This document shows positions 16,617 through 26,261 of a DNA stretch of 64,000 bases, piece by piece. Location of the stretch: positions 372,001 through 436,000 of the forward strand of contig NZ_AP024488.1 of the NCBI RefSeq assembly GCF_021654575.1, in the 5' to 3' direction. The position numbers were made by a program, and so were the translations under genes. Origin of the DNA: Desulfoluna limicola (GTDB lineage: Bacteria > Desulfobacterota > Desulfobacteria > Desulfobacterales > Desulfolunaceae). The notes below the pieces were generated by a model. That model was not told the origin of the DNA. It was given only the letters and a program-made list of their open reading frames with translations, and did not search any database. Numbering within the stretch: the stretch's first letter is position 1; every line of letters begins with the position of its first letter.

Positions 16617-17846
16617 TTATCCGATGAGCTGGTTCATTGTAAAGATAGGAAGGCAAATGGCCAGGACGATGAACCCTACAGTGACACCCATGACAAGGAT
16701 GATAAGGGGTTCGATCATGGAAGTGAGGCTCTCAAGTGAGGACTCCACCTCGCCTTCATACACGTCAGCCACCCGGCCCAACATCTCTTCAAGCTTGCCG
16801 CTTTTCTCTCCCACCCGCACCATCTGAACGGCCAGGAGGGGAAAGGCTCCGGACTGGCCCATGGCCTCTCCCAGCTCTCCCCCTTTTTCCACTTCGCTGG
16901 CCGCAGCGGCTGCGGCGTCGGAGAGGACGAGGTTGCCTGCGACGTTTTGTGCCACGTCCATGGCGGCGAGCATGGAGACCCCGTTTGTGAGGAGGGATCC
17001 CAGGGTACGTGTGAATCGGGTTACAGCAACCTTTTGTACCAGGTCGCCTGCAATGGGAACATGAAGCAGGAACGTGTCTATGAAGAGAGCCCCTTTGGGG
17101 GTGCTTTGAAACCGTTTGAAGGCGACAACAAGAAGGATCAGTATCAGGGGGAACACCCACCAGAAGGTGCCGAGGAACTCTCCACTGCGCAGGAGAATGC
17201 GCGTGGGCATCGGGAGGGCTTGTCCGAGATCGTCAAAGATTCCCGCCATTCTTGGGACGATGATCGTCATGAGAAAGTAGAGGATCAGCACGCCGATACA
17301 GCTCATCAGAAGGGGGTAGGTGAGGGCCGCCCGGATGCGGTTGGTGAGGGCGAGCTGGCGTTCGCCGATTTCTGCGAGGCGCTCCAGCACGATATCCAGG
17401 GTTCCGGACGCCTCTCCCGCCATGACCATGTTGACGTAAACGGGGCTGAAAACCCCCGGGTAGGAGGAGAGGGCCTCTGCAAAGCTGCTCCCTTCCTCAA
17501 TGCTGTCCTTGACCCGGGAGAAGGTCTGTTTGAGTCGGGGGGCTTCCACCAGTTGAATAAGGGTGTCGATGGAGGCGACCAGGGTAAACCCCGAATTGAC
17601 CAGGGTGGCCAGCTGGCGGGTGGCCAGGGTGAGGTCCTTGGGCTGCACACGGGTAAAAAGCGACGTGACCCGGTTCAGGTTGAACCGGCCGGCCGAGATG
17701 CTGCGATCGGATACCTCGCTCACCTTCACGGGGTACAGCCGCCCACCTCGCAGCTTTTGCCTTGCCGCCTGGGCGTTGTCGCAGTCGATGATACCTGTGA
17801 CGGTTTTTCCTTTGTCCGTCAGGGCGCTGTATTCGTAAAGTGGCAT
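16617..17846 (-). CDS. gspF: GspF, T2SS inner-membrane platform protein
   Basis: The start at 17846 gives MPLYEYSALTDKGKTVTG, the canonical GspF N-terminus; the longer upstream extension is not GspF-like. It has 409 aa, two T2SSF domains each with GEASG/GEKSG motifs (MVMAGEASGTLDIVLERLA, VQMVRVGEKSGKLEEML) and three membrane helices. GspF forms the core of the inner-membrane platform with GspE, GspL and GspM. It is encoded opposite to and 5 kb from gspE, which is an unusual arrangement. Confidence 0.96.
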   Translation of the reverse strand: MPLYEYSALTDKGKTVTGIIDCDNAQAARQKLRGGRLYPVKVSEVSDRSISAGRFNLNRVTSLFTRVQPKDLTLATRQLATLVNSGFTLVASIDTLIQLVEAPRLKQTFSRVKDSIEEGSSFAEALSSYPGVFSPVYVNMVMAGEASGTLDIVLERLAEIGERQLALTNRIRAALTYPLLMSCIGVLILYFLMTIIVPRMAGIFDDLGQALPMPTRILLRSGEFLGTFWWVFPLILILLVVAFKRFQSTPKGALFIDTFLLHVPIAGDLVQKVAVTRFTRTLGSLLTNGVSMLAAMDVAQNVAGNLVLSDAAAAAASEVEKGGELGEAMGQSGAFPLLAVQMVRVGEKSGKLEEMLGRVADVYEGEVESSLESLTSMIEPLIILVMGVTVGFIVLAICLPIFTMNQLIG

Positions 17847-18062
17847 GGGCTCAGTATAGATTGGGTATGGGTGATGACAGCCGTGAAAAGCAGGGGCACC
17901 GCAATGACGGTGCACTGCACTCATCCATTCTTTGGCTACATGATATGGCGTGTCATGTGTGAATAAATGTTTGTAAAAATTCAGCTCGACTTTCGCCTGT
18001 TCAGGTTCGAGGGATTCTCCCAGCTTTGCGAACCTTCAACAGCAAATCGCACTTATGATGCC

Positions 18063-18695
18063 TTATATAAGGGAAAGAGTAAAGAGTGCTGTGTTTCCTG
18101 CGCCATGGATAATCATGGGGACGGCCAGGTGGCCCTCTTTTTCAAAGGCGGCGGCAAAGAGAAGCCCCCCCACAAGCTGAGGCACGGGCACCATGCCCTG
18201 CATGGCGTGGGCGGAGGCAAAGAGCAGGGTGCTGATGAGGATGGCCGGAGCCACCCCCATGGGACGAAGGAGGCGGTAGATGATGCCACGGAAAAACAAC
18301 TCTTCGGCGATGGGGGCCACAATGCCGCCTGTAAAGAAGAACAGGGCCAGGGTGCCGGTGTCCTTCGGGAGGGGCATGTTGACCAGGTGCAGGGGGTTGA
18401 TCCCGATCATGACGAGAATCAGGGCCCCTGTGCCCACCACGGCGCCGAAGCCCAGGGACCAGAGAGAGCCTTTCATAACGGCCCGTGCAAGCGCCTCTGG
18501 GGCAAGGCTCCCCATGTTTCCTTCGGTGAATTGCCCCTTGAGAAGAGTGGTCATGATCAGAACCTGGAGAAGGCGAAGGGCAAGGGTCGTGACAAGGGGG
18601 GATGCCATCTGGGGGAGAAACCGCACTGCCATTTCCATCAGAAGGACAATGGCGATGGCTGCAGCGCTTGATTTTACATTGGGTTTTGTTGCCAT
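18063..18695 (-). CDS. CPBP-family intramembrane metalloprotease
   Basis: ATG 18695 follows a strong GAGGAGG site, giving 210 aa with several transmembrane helices. The CPBP (Abi/CAAX-like) motifs are present: EELFFRGIIYR, FASAHAM and the C-terminal HGAGN, supplying the Glu and His residues of the active site. The family includes prenyl-protein processing enzymes and bacteriocin self-immunity proteins; the substrate here is unknown. It overlaps the preceding HEAT-like gene by 22 bp, indicating coupling. Confidence 0.87.
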   Translation of the reverse strand: MATKPNVKSSAAAIAIVLLMEMAVRFLPQMASPLVTTLALRLLQVLIMTTLLKGQFTEGNMGSLAPEALARAVMKGSLWSLGFGAVVGTGALILVMIGINPLHLVNMPLPKDTGTLALFFFTGGIVAPIAEELFFRGIIYRLLRPMGVAPAILISTLLFASAHAMQGMVPVPQLVGGLLFAAAFEKEGHLAVPMIIHGAGNTALFTLSLI

Positions 18696-20095
18696 CCCAG
18701 CCTCCTCATGGCCCGATATCCATACCATTGCACGTACCATTCGGGGCGGGTGCGTACCGCCTCTTCAATCAGCGTGATGTAGCTGCGATCCCTTGTCTCC
18801 CCCATGGCTCCCAGGGCCTGGCAGACAACGTTGGTGTCCTTGTCGGTCAAGAGCCGTGTGAGAAGGTCACGTTTCAACAGAGGGTGCCGGATGCGGGGGA
18901 CCGCAAGGGCGGCCCGGTAGCGGACCAGGGCGCTTTCATGGGCGGAGGCACGGCTGATCACTTCCGTGGCCGTGGCGCTTGTTCCCCTTGCATCGGCAAG
19001 GGCGGCAAGGGCAGCCTGGGTGTTCTCCGGAAGGGAGAGGCCGATGGCCAGGAGAAGCACGAAAAAAGCAGCGGATACGGTGACCCCGATGGTGGCGATT
19101 CGTGCCGCCAGTTGCAGAGGGAAAAACACCCGGACTGTAAGGGTTCCCGCTGTGTGAAAGAGCAGGTAGAAGAGAAGGGGAAAGGCGGTAAACAAAGCGT
19201 ACCACGTGAGTGTGCGCAAGGGGCCAAAGGGGTCGGTTCTCTTTGAAAACTGATGAAATACGGTGGCGGGATTTGCGTTGAAGGCTTTTAATTCCACCGT
19301 CTGTTCTGTGGTTTGCCGGCTTAGTGTGACGCGGTGCTCTGAGGCGGAGAGGGTGTAGTCGTAGGGGCCTTGGGGAACGGGGATGTGCCCCAGGCGCGAG
19401 AGATCGGCTTTGACAGCCGGGGTGATGCCCCCTGTTACGCTGACCGTGACCTGGCTCTTCTGCTCCAGTCTTTTGAAGGCTTCTGCAGGGAAGAGGGTGT
19501 AAGTGTAGTAAAAGTGCCGCACGGCGTTTCCCGCCGGGTTGTCAAAGAGAAAGGCGTCACGGAATCCGCTGAAAAGCCCTCGGGGAAGCATCAGGTGGGT
19601 GCCGCTGATGCTCAGTGCGAGAAGCACCGGAATCAGTGTGTGGAAAAGAAGGGGCTTGAGGCGAACATCTGTCACCGGTGCGCCCGAAGGCAGCAGGACC
19701 AGGTAGGCCCCTGCCGTCCCCAGAAGAAGGGGCAGCGTTTGGGGGGAAAGGCCGATGAGAAGAAAACAGGCACCCAAAAGGGCTGCGTGCAGCCCTAAGG
19801 CAATTTTCCGGGAAACAAAGCCGATGCGATGAAGGGAAGGGGCACAAAGGGCTGTAAAGAGAACCAACGCCCCGGACGTCAGGGTAAAGAAGAGTGCCCC
19901 GCAGAGAGCCGCTTCCCAGCTGTCAAGGGAAGGGCTTGTTGCCGGGTTGGGGAGGGCAAGATAACCAGCCTCGGTGATGGCTCGGGTCTTGGCCAGGAGA
20001 AACAGGTTGCTGCTCCTCACAAAAAAGGTGGCTGCGATATGATACAGGCCTAAGGCCACAGCGCATTTTAACAGGGTTTTTACGTATCCGTTCAT
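18674..20095 (-). CDS. Polytopic membrane protein with HEAT-like C-terminus
   Basis: A start at 20095 (MNGYVKTLLKC) gives 473 aa. About seven or eight hydrophobic helices are followed by a C-terminal soluble region of HEAT-type repeats (ESALVRYRAALAVPRIRHP, VVCQALGAMGETRDRSYI). I do not recognise a named family. Overlap with the CPBP protease gene suggests a functional pair, with the HEAT region possibly presenting substrates. Confidence 0.65.
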   Translation of the reverse strand: MNGYVKTLLKCAVALGLYHIAATFFVRSSNLFLLAKTRAITEAGYLALPNPATSPSLDSWEAALCGALFFTLTSGALVLFTALCAPSLHRIGFVSRKIALGLHAALLGACFLLIGLSPQTLPLLLGTAGAYLVLLPSGAPVTDVRLKPLLFHTLIPVLLALSISGTHLMLPRGLFSGFRDAFLFDNPAGNAVRHFYYTYTLFPAEAFKRLEQKSQVTVSVTGGITPAVKADLSRLGHIPVPQGPYDYTLSASEHRVTLSRQTTEQTVELKAFNANPATVFHQFSKRTDPFGPLRTLTWYALFTAFPLLFYLLFHTAGTLTVRVFFPLQLAARIATIGVTVSAAFFVLLLAIGLSLPENTQAALAALADARGTSATATEVISRASAHESALVRYRAALAVPRIRHPLLKRDLLTRLLTDKDTNVVCQALGAMGETRDRSYITLIEEAVRTRPEWYVQWYGYRAMRRLGWQQNPM

Positions 20096-20210
20096 TATCG
20101 CCAGCTCAGCAGGGGTGCATGGTTGCAATGACTATGACACGGATTTTTTCGTTTTAAAAGCATTCGGTGGGGTTGGGTGAGTAGAAAGATTGAAAATCAG
20201 GGACAAAAAT

Positions 20211-20710
20211 CAGCCTCCGGCGGCGAGGTGTGCCACCTCGAAAGAGGGCTGCGAATGCTTCCGGCTCTCGCTCCTCGAGCCCATTACATTCACTGACGGG
20301 CTTTGCCTGTGAACAACGATTGAAGATAGGTTGTTTTTTCAGAACATATCGAAGGGTGTTTCATTGACTTTTCAGTGTGTGTATTGATGATAAGTTGTTG
20401 ATTCTCTGTGGGGTCGGTGGGATAAATGTACATACTATTAACCCGGCAACTAACGATACGAGTCATTAGGAGATGGAGAAGCCTGATTCTGCTGGAAGAT
20501 AGTGTTATTCGACAATCCAGTATGCCTCCGGCGGCCCTGCCGGGGGCTAAACTTTTGCCTGACCTGAAAGGGTGGGTTTAACAAACAGGTCTAAAAAGCA
20601 TGCCCTAAATCATTCCGGCACCAAAGGCGGATGTGTTTTGATCCGAGGAACGAGGGGGCAAAGCGCACCCGCAACCTGCTTTCAAGGTGGCACACCTTGC
20701 CGCCGCAGGG
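20211..20710. repeat. Three dispersed repeat modules in a 650-bp spacer
   Basis: Copy 1 at 20211-20315 has CGAGGTGTGCCACCTCG and a CTCGCTCCTCGAG loop. A fragment at 20522-20550 reads GCCTCCGGCGGCCCTGCCG. Copy 3 at 20630-20707 contains ATCCGAGGAACGAGGG and CAAGGTGGCACACCTTG. No gene is seen between the divergent membrane-protein and phosphoesterase genes. Confidence 0.8.
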
Positions 20711-20744
20711 GGGGGGATGTCAGGCGATTTGAACGGGAGATGTG

Positions 20745-21827
20745 ATGTGTGATCTGGCGAAGTTTTCAGGCCTTGGGCTTTTGGGGTGTTTTCTCATCCT
20801 GCTGTTGCTGGCGGGGTGGGTGTATCAGGGGGCTGCGTCGTTTGACCCTGTTATGCCCGCTCGGCTTGCGAAAGGTGAGGCGCGGATTCTGTCGCAGGGG
20901 CAGAGCCTGAAGGTCATGAACTGGAATGTGCAGTACTTTGCCGGGAAGAATTACGTGTTTTATTACGACCTCCCCCATTACGCCGGCCCGGACACACGTC
21001 CATCGCCTGAGGATATTGAGCAGAGCCTTTCTTCGGCAGCCCGGATTATCGACGATGAAGCTCCGGATATCCTTCTCCTTCAGGAGGTGGACGAAGGGGC
21101 GTCGCGTACCGATGGGCAGGACCAGACCGAGGCGCTTCAGGGTCTTTTAAAGGGGCGGTACCCCTTCAAAGCGGAGGCCTTTTACTGGAAAGCCCGGTTT
21201 GTGCCCCATCCCAAAATCATGGGATCTGTGGGCATGAAGCTCGTGATCCTCTCAAAATACCGAATCGCTACGGCCACTCGGATTGCCCTTCCCAGGGCGC
21301 AACGAGATGCGTTCACCGATCGTCTCAACCTCCAGCGCTGCCTGTTAACCGCCGAGCTTCCGGTTGAAGGCGGCGGGCGCCTTGTTCTGATCAACCTACA
21401 CCTCGAAGCCTTTCCCGAAACCCCGGATCTTCTCGCTCGACAGCTGCAGGCCCTTGAGACAACGATAGCAGCAGCACAAAACCAAGGGGCCCCTTTTATT
21501 GCCGGCGGGGACTTCAACCTGCTTCCCCCCGGTCAGTATGATGTCCTTCCTGATCATCAGCGTACCCTTTACAGGATGGATGGCGAAATGGCCCCCCTCT
21601 TTGAAAGGTACACCGTCGTGCCCGGCCTGGCCGAAACCCACCCCAGCCACCCTGCCCCCTGGTACACCCATTTCCCCAACGATCCGGATGTCACCGGCCC
21701 GGATCGCACCCTCGATTACCTCCTGTTTCCAAAGGAGATGACCCTGCAATCCAAACAGGTGAGAACCCAGGGTGCAATTCGAATTTCCGACCACCTGCCC
21801 GTGATGGCAACGGTTCAGGTGCCGTAG
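20745..21827 (+). CDS. Endonuclease/exonuclease/phosphatase (EEP) family protein
   Basis: ATG 20745 is placed 4 bp after GGGAGA (an in-frame GTG at 20742 is too close), giving 360 aa. An N-terminal hydrophobic anchor or signal (residues 7-28) precedes the EEP fold. Its active-site motifs are all visible: MNWNVQYF, LLQEVDEG, INLHLEAF, GGDFNLLPPG and SDHLPVMA. Members hydrolyse phosphodiester bonds in nucleic acids, phospholipids or inositol phosphates. Export suggests an envelope or extracellular substrate. Confidence 0.85.
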   Translation: MCDLAKFSGLGLLGCFLILLLLAGWVYQGAASFDPVMPARLAKGEARILSQGQSLKVMNWNVQYFAGKNYVFYYDLPHYAGPDTRPSPEDIEQSLSSAARIIDDEAPDILLLQEVDEGASRTDGQDQTEALQGLLKGRYPFKAEAFYWKARFVPHPKIMGSVGMKLVILSKYRIATATRIALPRAQRDAFTDRLNLQRCLLTAELPVEGGGRLVLINLHLEAFPETPDLLARQLQALETTIAAAQNQGAPFIAGGDFNLLPPGQYDVLPDHQRTLYRMDGEMAPLFERYTVVPGLAETHPSHPAPWYTHFPNDPDVTGPDRTLDYLLFPKEMTLQSKQVRTQGAIRISDHLPVMATVQVP

Positions 21828-21837
21828 CCGAAAAAAG

Positions 21838-22158
21838 CCTGCCTCCGGCGGCAAGGGGCTCAGCCCCTTGACCCCAGGTTCGCAAATGCTCCGCACCCTC
21901 GTCCCTCGGGCACGTCATATTTGCTGATGGGCTACGCCCGTGGCATTCCAATGGAATTTCTTATGTTGTTTTGTGCCCAAAGGGGCGCTTTGGCTCACGC
22001 AGGGTGTGACCGGGGAGCCATGTGTTCGTTTCGACATCGATAGGGGGATCAGGGCTCACGCCCAAAAAATGCCGCAGAGCATTAACCTGAGAAACGAAGG
22101 CTCATGCTCTGCGGCATCCAGCTTTCAAGGTGGCCCACCTTGCCGCCGGAGGCATTGT
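21838..22158. repeat. Two dispersed hairpin repeats
   Basis: Copy 1 (21838-21945) has the covarying hairpin CAAGGGGCTCAGCCCCTTG. Copy 2 (22066-22158) has a perfect 13-bp stem, TGCCGCAGAGCAT at 22070-22082 with ATGCTCTGCGGCA at 22104-22116, then CAAGGTGGCCCACCTTG. They occupy the spacer between convergent genes. Confidence 0.85.
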
Positions 22159-22172
22159 TTTTTATGTTTTAC

Positions 22173-24185
22173 TCAGGTTTCGCTCTCCAGCTGGAGTGCT
22201 GCGAGGAAACCTCCGTGTATGGCGTGGTTCAGTTTTCCGGGGGCCAGCCCGTCGCCGATGACGGTGAAGGGGACGCCGAGGTCGGGCAGTCGTGACGAAA
22301 GGTCGGTCACCGACGTTGAGCCGGTGGCAAGGATCACCGTGTCAAAGAATTTGTCCTGTGCGTGTTCCCCTTGGCTCCAGGTGACTTTTTTTGCAGAGAG
22401 TTTCGTTACTGTGGCATCCGTTACCAGCTTTACTCCGTAGCGCTTCAGGTTGGCCATCATGATCCATCGGGTGGATCGGCCGAGGTCTCCTCCGGCGCGC
22501 GGGGCCATTTCAAAGACGGTGACCTCGTGGTTGCCGGTGAAGAGGCGCTCTTTCAGTTTCTCCGGGGGGGCGGCTTCATGGGCGGAGAGAAAGTGGAACA
22601 TGGCAGGGGAGAGAGCCCCCTTGACGGCAATGTGCATGGCGGTTTCAAGACCCACGGCTCCCCCACCGATGATGGCCACCCGTTTGCCTAAGGGGCGGTC
22701 TGTTTTCAGGATGTCCCAGGAAGAGAGGATGCCGTCGGCGTCTGCGCCGGGGATGGGGGGAAGGGCCGGAGCGGCCCCTTCGGCCACGATGATGTGATCG
22801 GGTTTTTCTTTGCCGATCAGCGTTGGGGTGACGGGGGTGGAGAGGGAAAGGGCAACGCCGTGCCGCTTTATCATGGCCCGGTAGTACCGGTGGTATTCCA
22901 AAAGCTCGCCCTTGTGGGGCGGGGTTGCGGCGATGCCGATCTGGCCCCCGATGGCGTCCCGGGCTTCGAAGAGGTGCACCTCATGGCCCATCTGGGCTGC
23001 GGTGACAGCCGCCTCCATACCCGCCGGCCCCGCGCCTGCCACCATTATCTTTTTGGGCGACGCTGCGGGCCTGATGACCCGTTCTGCCTCAAATCCGGCC
23101 CTGGGGTTGCCGATGCAGGTGACGGGGTTGCCGCTGAAGACCTCATCGGTGCATCCCTGGGAGCAGGCCACGCAGGGCCTGATTTCATCGATCCGTCCCG
23201 CCTTGGCCTTGGTGGGCCAGAAGGGGTCGGCGATGAGCACCCTTCCCAGGTTGACCATATCGCAGTAGCCATCATTCAAAAGCCGTTCGGCATCCATGGG
23301 GGTGGTGATGCGATTGGAGGCCATGACGGGGATGGACGTCGCCTTTCGAATGTTGGCGGCCAGGTAGGCGTAGCCGGTTCGGGGCAGGTCCATGGGAAGT
23401 TGGGGGACCCTGGATTCATGCCAGCCCCCGGTGACGTTGATGAGGTTCACCCCGCTCTTTTCATAGGCTTTGGCGATGACAGGCGTTTCCGCATCGGTGT
23501 TGCTCTCCGGGACGAAGTCGTTTCCGGCCATGCGGATGGACAGGGGGACGGTCTCCCCGATGGCTTTTCGGCACGCTTTGATCACTTCGGTGGGGAATCG
23601 CAGCCTGTTCGTGAGGCTTCCACCGTAGTCGTCGTCCCGTTGGTTGGTTTTCGGGGAGAGGAATTGGGTGATCAGGTAGCCGGCCGACCCGATGATCTCC
23701 ACGCCGTCAAAACCGGCTTCCACGGCTCTTTCAGCCGTGTCGGCAAAGGCCTTCTGAACGCCTTGGATGTCTTCTGTGGTCATCTCCCGGGGGGTGGATT
23801 TGGAATAGTTGGAGTAGATGGCCGAAGGCGCCATGGGCGTTTCGCCGTTGAGGAGGATGGGGTGGGAGTAGGCACCTGCGTGGAAAAGTTGAATCCAGGG
23901 GGAGGCGCCCTCGGCTCTGATGGCTTCGGTGACCCGTCTGAAGTCCGGGATGGCCTCATCGGTGTCGAGGCCAAGGACCGCAAGGCCCGATCCGAGAAAA
24001 TCAATCCCCACAGGCCCCACTGTGACGACCCCAGCCCCTCCTCGCGCGATTTCCGTGAAGTAGTTCAGGTACCGATCGTTTAATTTCCGGTCCCAGCTGT
24101 AGAGGAGGCCGAGGGACGGGTACGCGATGCGATTTTTCAGGGTGAGGGTGTTGATGGAGATCGGGGAGAAGAGGGTGTCAAACAT
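22173..24185 (-). CDS. NADH:flavin oxidoreductase / 2,4-dienoyl-CoA reductase family enzyme
   Basis: A 670-aa two-domain enzyme. Residues 1 to about 340 form an Old Yellow Enzyme-type FMN barrel. A [4Fe-4S] motif (CVACSQGC, then C 12 residues on, near residue 340-360) links to an FAD/NAD(P) module with VAGAGPAGMEAAV and VAIIGGGAVGLETAM. The architecture matches FadH, trimethylamine dehydrogenase and related enoate or enone reductases. The substrate cannot be read from sequence. It is a single gene on the minus strand. Confidence 0.9.
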   Translation of the reverse strand: MFDTLFSPISINTLTLKNRIAYPSLGLLYSWDRKLNDRYLNYFTEIARGGAGVVTVGPVGIDFLGSGLAVLGLDTDEAIPDFRRVTEAIRAEGASPWIQLFHAGAYSHPILLNGETPMAPSAIYSNYSKSTPREMTTEDIQGVQKAFADTAERAVEAGFDGVEIIGSAGYLITQFLSPKTNQRDDDYGGSLTNRLRFPTEVIKACRKAIGETVPLSIRMAGNDFVPESNTDAETPVIAKAYEKSGVNLINVTGGWHESRVPQLPMDLPRTGYAYLAANIRKATSIPVMASNRITTPMDAERLLNDGYCDMVNLGRVLIADPFWPTKAKAGRIDEIRPCVACSQGCTDEVFSGNPVTCIGNPRAGFEAERVIRPAASPKKIMVAGAGPAGMEAAVTAAQMGHEVHLFEARDAIGGQIGIAATPPHKGELLEYHRYYRAMIKRHGVALSLSTPVTPTLIGKEKPDHIIVAEGAAPALPPIPGADADGILSSWDILKTDRPLGKRVAIIGGGAVGLETAMHIAVKGALSPAMFHFLSAHEAAPPEKLKERLFTGNHEVTVFEMAPRAGGDLGRSTRWIMMANLKRYGVKLVTDATVTKLSAKKVTWSQGEHAQDKFFDTVILATGSTSVTDLSSRLPDLGVPFTVIGDGLAPGKLNHAIHGGFLAALQLESET

Positions 24186-24676
24186 CGTGCCTCCTTGTGG
24201 CTGAAGAAAACAGAGTCGTCATCCATGGGAACATGTGCTGTGAATGATGCGGTGAGTGAACCGGTCCTGTTGATTGTGAGCGCCTGCCTGATAATCAATG
24301 AACGTGAAATTAACCTACCACGCCTTTTTCATTTTTGTCCAGAACGTGACAACTGTTTGAGACAAAACACCTTTCCGATAAAGTGAGGTGGTGTATAATA
24401 GGAATGAACGGTGGGCGCTCGGTGGCGGCTTATCGTCAGCAAGTAGGATGAACTTGATTGTTTTCTCATGAAATATCCGGGTTAAAGATGAGGCCGCTCA
24501 TATGGCCTCGCATGCCTTTAAAACATCATTCGATCAGAGATAACTGTTAAGGCCTGTTTGTTAAGCTTTTCTATGGGTTTAGCCCTCGGCAGGGACGCCG
24601 GAGGCTCACGCTGAATCCTTGCATCAAAATAATAATTACCGCTGCGAATCTCGGAATCAAATCTAAGGAGTGAACC
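24186..24676. other. Divergent intergenic region with one repeat module
   Basis: A 490-bp spacer between divergently transcribed genes, so promoters for both are expected here, though no strong pair of hexamers is evident. Its right part, 24548-24614, holds the CCTGTTTGTTAAGCTTTT...CCCTCGGCAGGGACGCC...GGAGGC module of the dispersed family, which also occurs at 34735, 54284 and 55510. Confidence 0.55.
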
Positions 24677-26170
24677 ATGGATGAACGCCCGTTGATCTTG
24701 CTCACCGGCGCCACTGGGTATGTGGGGGCCCGTTTGCTTCGTGTCCTTGAAGGGGAGGGATTTCGGTTGCGGTGCATGGCTCGGCGTGCGGCCTTTCTCA
24801 AGCAGAGAACGGCCGAAGGAACCGACGTGATGAAGGGGGACGTTTTTGACTTGAAGTCCCTTGCCCTGGCCCTTGAGGGGGTTCATACGGCCTTTTACCT
24901 CATCCATTCCATGGGAGCCACCGGCGGGTTTGAAGAGATGGACCGGAAGGCGGCACATAATTTTGCAAAGGCCGCACAGCAAGCGGGGGTGAAAAAGATT
25001 ATCTACCTCGGGGGGCTGGGAGAGGGGGCGGAACTCTCCGCCCACCTTCGAAGCCGCCAGGAGGTGGGGCGGATCCTGAGGGAGTCCTCGGTGCCCACGC
25101 TGGAATTTCGAGCCTCCATTATCATCGGTTCCGGCAGCCTCTCCTTTGAGCTTGTAAGGGCCCTCACCGAGCGACTTCCTGTGATGCTCCTGCCCAAGTG
25201 GGTGAAGGTGCTGGCTCAGCCCATCGGCATTGAAGATGTGATCCGCTACCTCACCGAGGCCGTGGGCTTGCCCCTTTCCGAAAGTCGGATTGTGGAGGTG
25301 GGCGGCTCCGAACCCCTCTCGTATCAGGACTTGATGGAAACCTATGCAAAGGCGCGGGGGTTTACCCGCCTCATGATCCCGGTGCCGGTTCTGACCCCTG
25401 CTGTCAGCAGCCTTTGGCTCGGCCTGGTGACCCCGCTCTACGCACGGGTGGGACGAAAGCTGATTGAAGGGGTGAAAAACAAGACAGTGGTGAAGGACCC
25501 GGTGGCAAGGGAGCTCTTTACCGTGGAACCCATGAGCGCGCGTGAGGCGATTCAAAGGGCCTTGATGAACGAAGAGAGGGCCTTTGCCGAGAGTCGGTGG
25601 ACCGATGCGGTGTCGTCGGCCGGGGGAAAACCCCCGGGGCCGGAGACGGCATGGATGGGAACCCGCTATATTGACCAGAGGACGCGTCGGGTGAACGCCA
25701 CGCCCGGGAGGGCCTTCTCCTCCATTGCCCGTATCGGTGGTCGAAACGGGTGGTACGCCTTTAACTTTCTCTGGCAGATTCGGGGCGCTTTTGACCTGAT
25801 GGTGGGCGGCGTAGGGGTACGCCGCGGCAGGCCCCACAGGCGAGACCTCCGTAGTGGAGATCACCTTGATTTTTGGCGGGTGGAGCGGTTTGAAGAGAAA
25901 CAGCTGTTAAGGCTCATTTCCGAGATGAAACTGCCGGGCAAGGCGTGGCTGGAGTTTGAGGTGAAGACGAACAAAGGCAGGGTGGAGATTCACCAGACCG
26001 CCATTTTCTACCCTTCCGGATTTATGGGGCGGCTTTACTGGCTTGCCGTATTGCCGTTTCATGCCTTTGTGTTTCAGGGCATGATTCGAAACATGGTGCG
26101 ATGGGCTGAAGAGGAGACTGATTCGCCCTTTATCAAGGAGCGCCGCCGTTGGGGGCGGTTTAAACGTTGA
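24677..26170 (+). CDS. SDR-type NAD(P)-binding protein with DUF2867 domain
   Basis: A 497-aa protein with a Rossmann motif at the N-terminus (LLTGATGYVGARLL) and an atypical/extended SDR fold to about residue 300 (HTAFYLIHSMG, KKIIYLGGLG). The C-terminal half (FLWQIRGAFDLMVGGVGVRRG, HLDFWRVERF, PGKAWLEFEV) is the DUF2867 domain. The same fusion is widespread and unassigned; a redox role on a lipid-like ligand is possible. A GGAG site (ctaaggag) precedes the start. Confidence 0.85.
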   Translation: MDERPLILLTGATGYVGARLLRVLEGEGFRLRCMARRAAFLKQRTAEGTDVMKGDVFDLKSLALALEGVHTAFYLIHSMGATGGFEEMDRKAAHNFAKAAQQAGVKKIIYLGGLGEGAELSAHLRSRQEVGRILRESSVPTLEFRASIIIGSGSLSFELVRALTERLPVMLLPKWVKVLAQPIGIEDVIRYLTEAVGLPLSESRIVEVGGSEPLSYQDLMETYAKARGFTRLMIPVPVLTPAVSSLWLGLVTPLYARVGRKLIEGVKNKTVVKDPVARELFTVEPMSAREAIQRALMNEERAFAESRWTDAVSSAGGKPPGPETAWMGTRYIDQRTRRVNATPGRAFSSIARIGGRNGWYAFNFLWQIRGAFDLMVGGVGVRRGRPHRRDLRSGDHLDFWRVERFEEKQLLRLISEMKLPGKAWLEFEVKTNKGRVEIHQTAIFYPSGFMGRLYWLAVLPFHAFVFQGMIRNMVRWAEEETDSPFIKERRRWGRFKR

Positions 26171-26179
26171 GACTTTTAT

Positions 26180-26261
26180 GGCCGCCGGGGCCCCCAGAAA
26201 CGGGCCCCGGCGGCAAGGGGAGCCACCTTGAAAGCAGGGTGCGAATGCTCTGATTCCCTTG
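26180..26261. repeat. Dispersed repeat between convergent genes
   Basis: GCCGCCGGGGCCCCCAGAAACGGGCCCCGGCGGC forms a strong hairpin (paired arms GCCGCCGGGGCCC and GGGCCCCGGCGGC), followed by AAGGGGAGCCACCTTGAAAGC and GCGAATGCTC. It probably also terminates transcription from one or both sides, although a U-tract is lacking. Confidence 0.7.

Noticed and set aside
16947-17966. 339-codon open frame antisense to gspF
   Set aside because: gspF is certain on the other strand; the antisense product is low-complexity and acidic with no motif.
22794-24083. 429-codon open frame antisense to the flavin oxidoreductase gene
   Set aside because: It is the mirror of a well-supported coding frame in GC-rich DNA; Gly/Asp/His-rich composition without domains is typical of such shadows.
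24518-25864. 448-codon open frame antisense to the SDR/DUF2867 gene
   Set aside because: It overlaps a conserved gene fully, is rich in Pro, His and Gly and has no recognisable domain.
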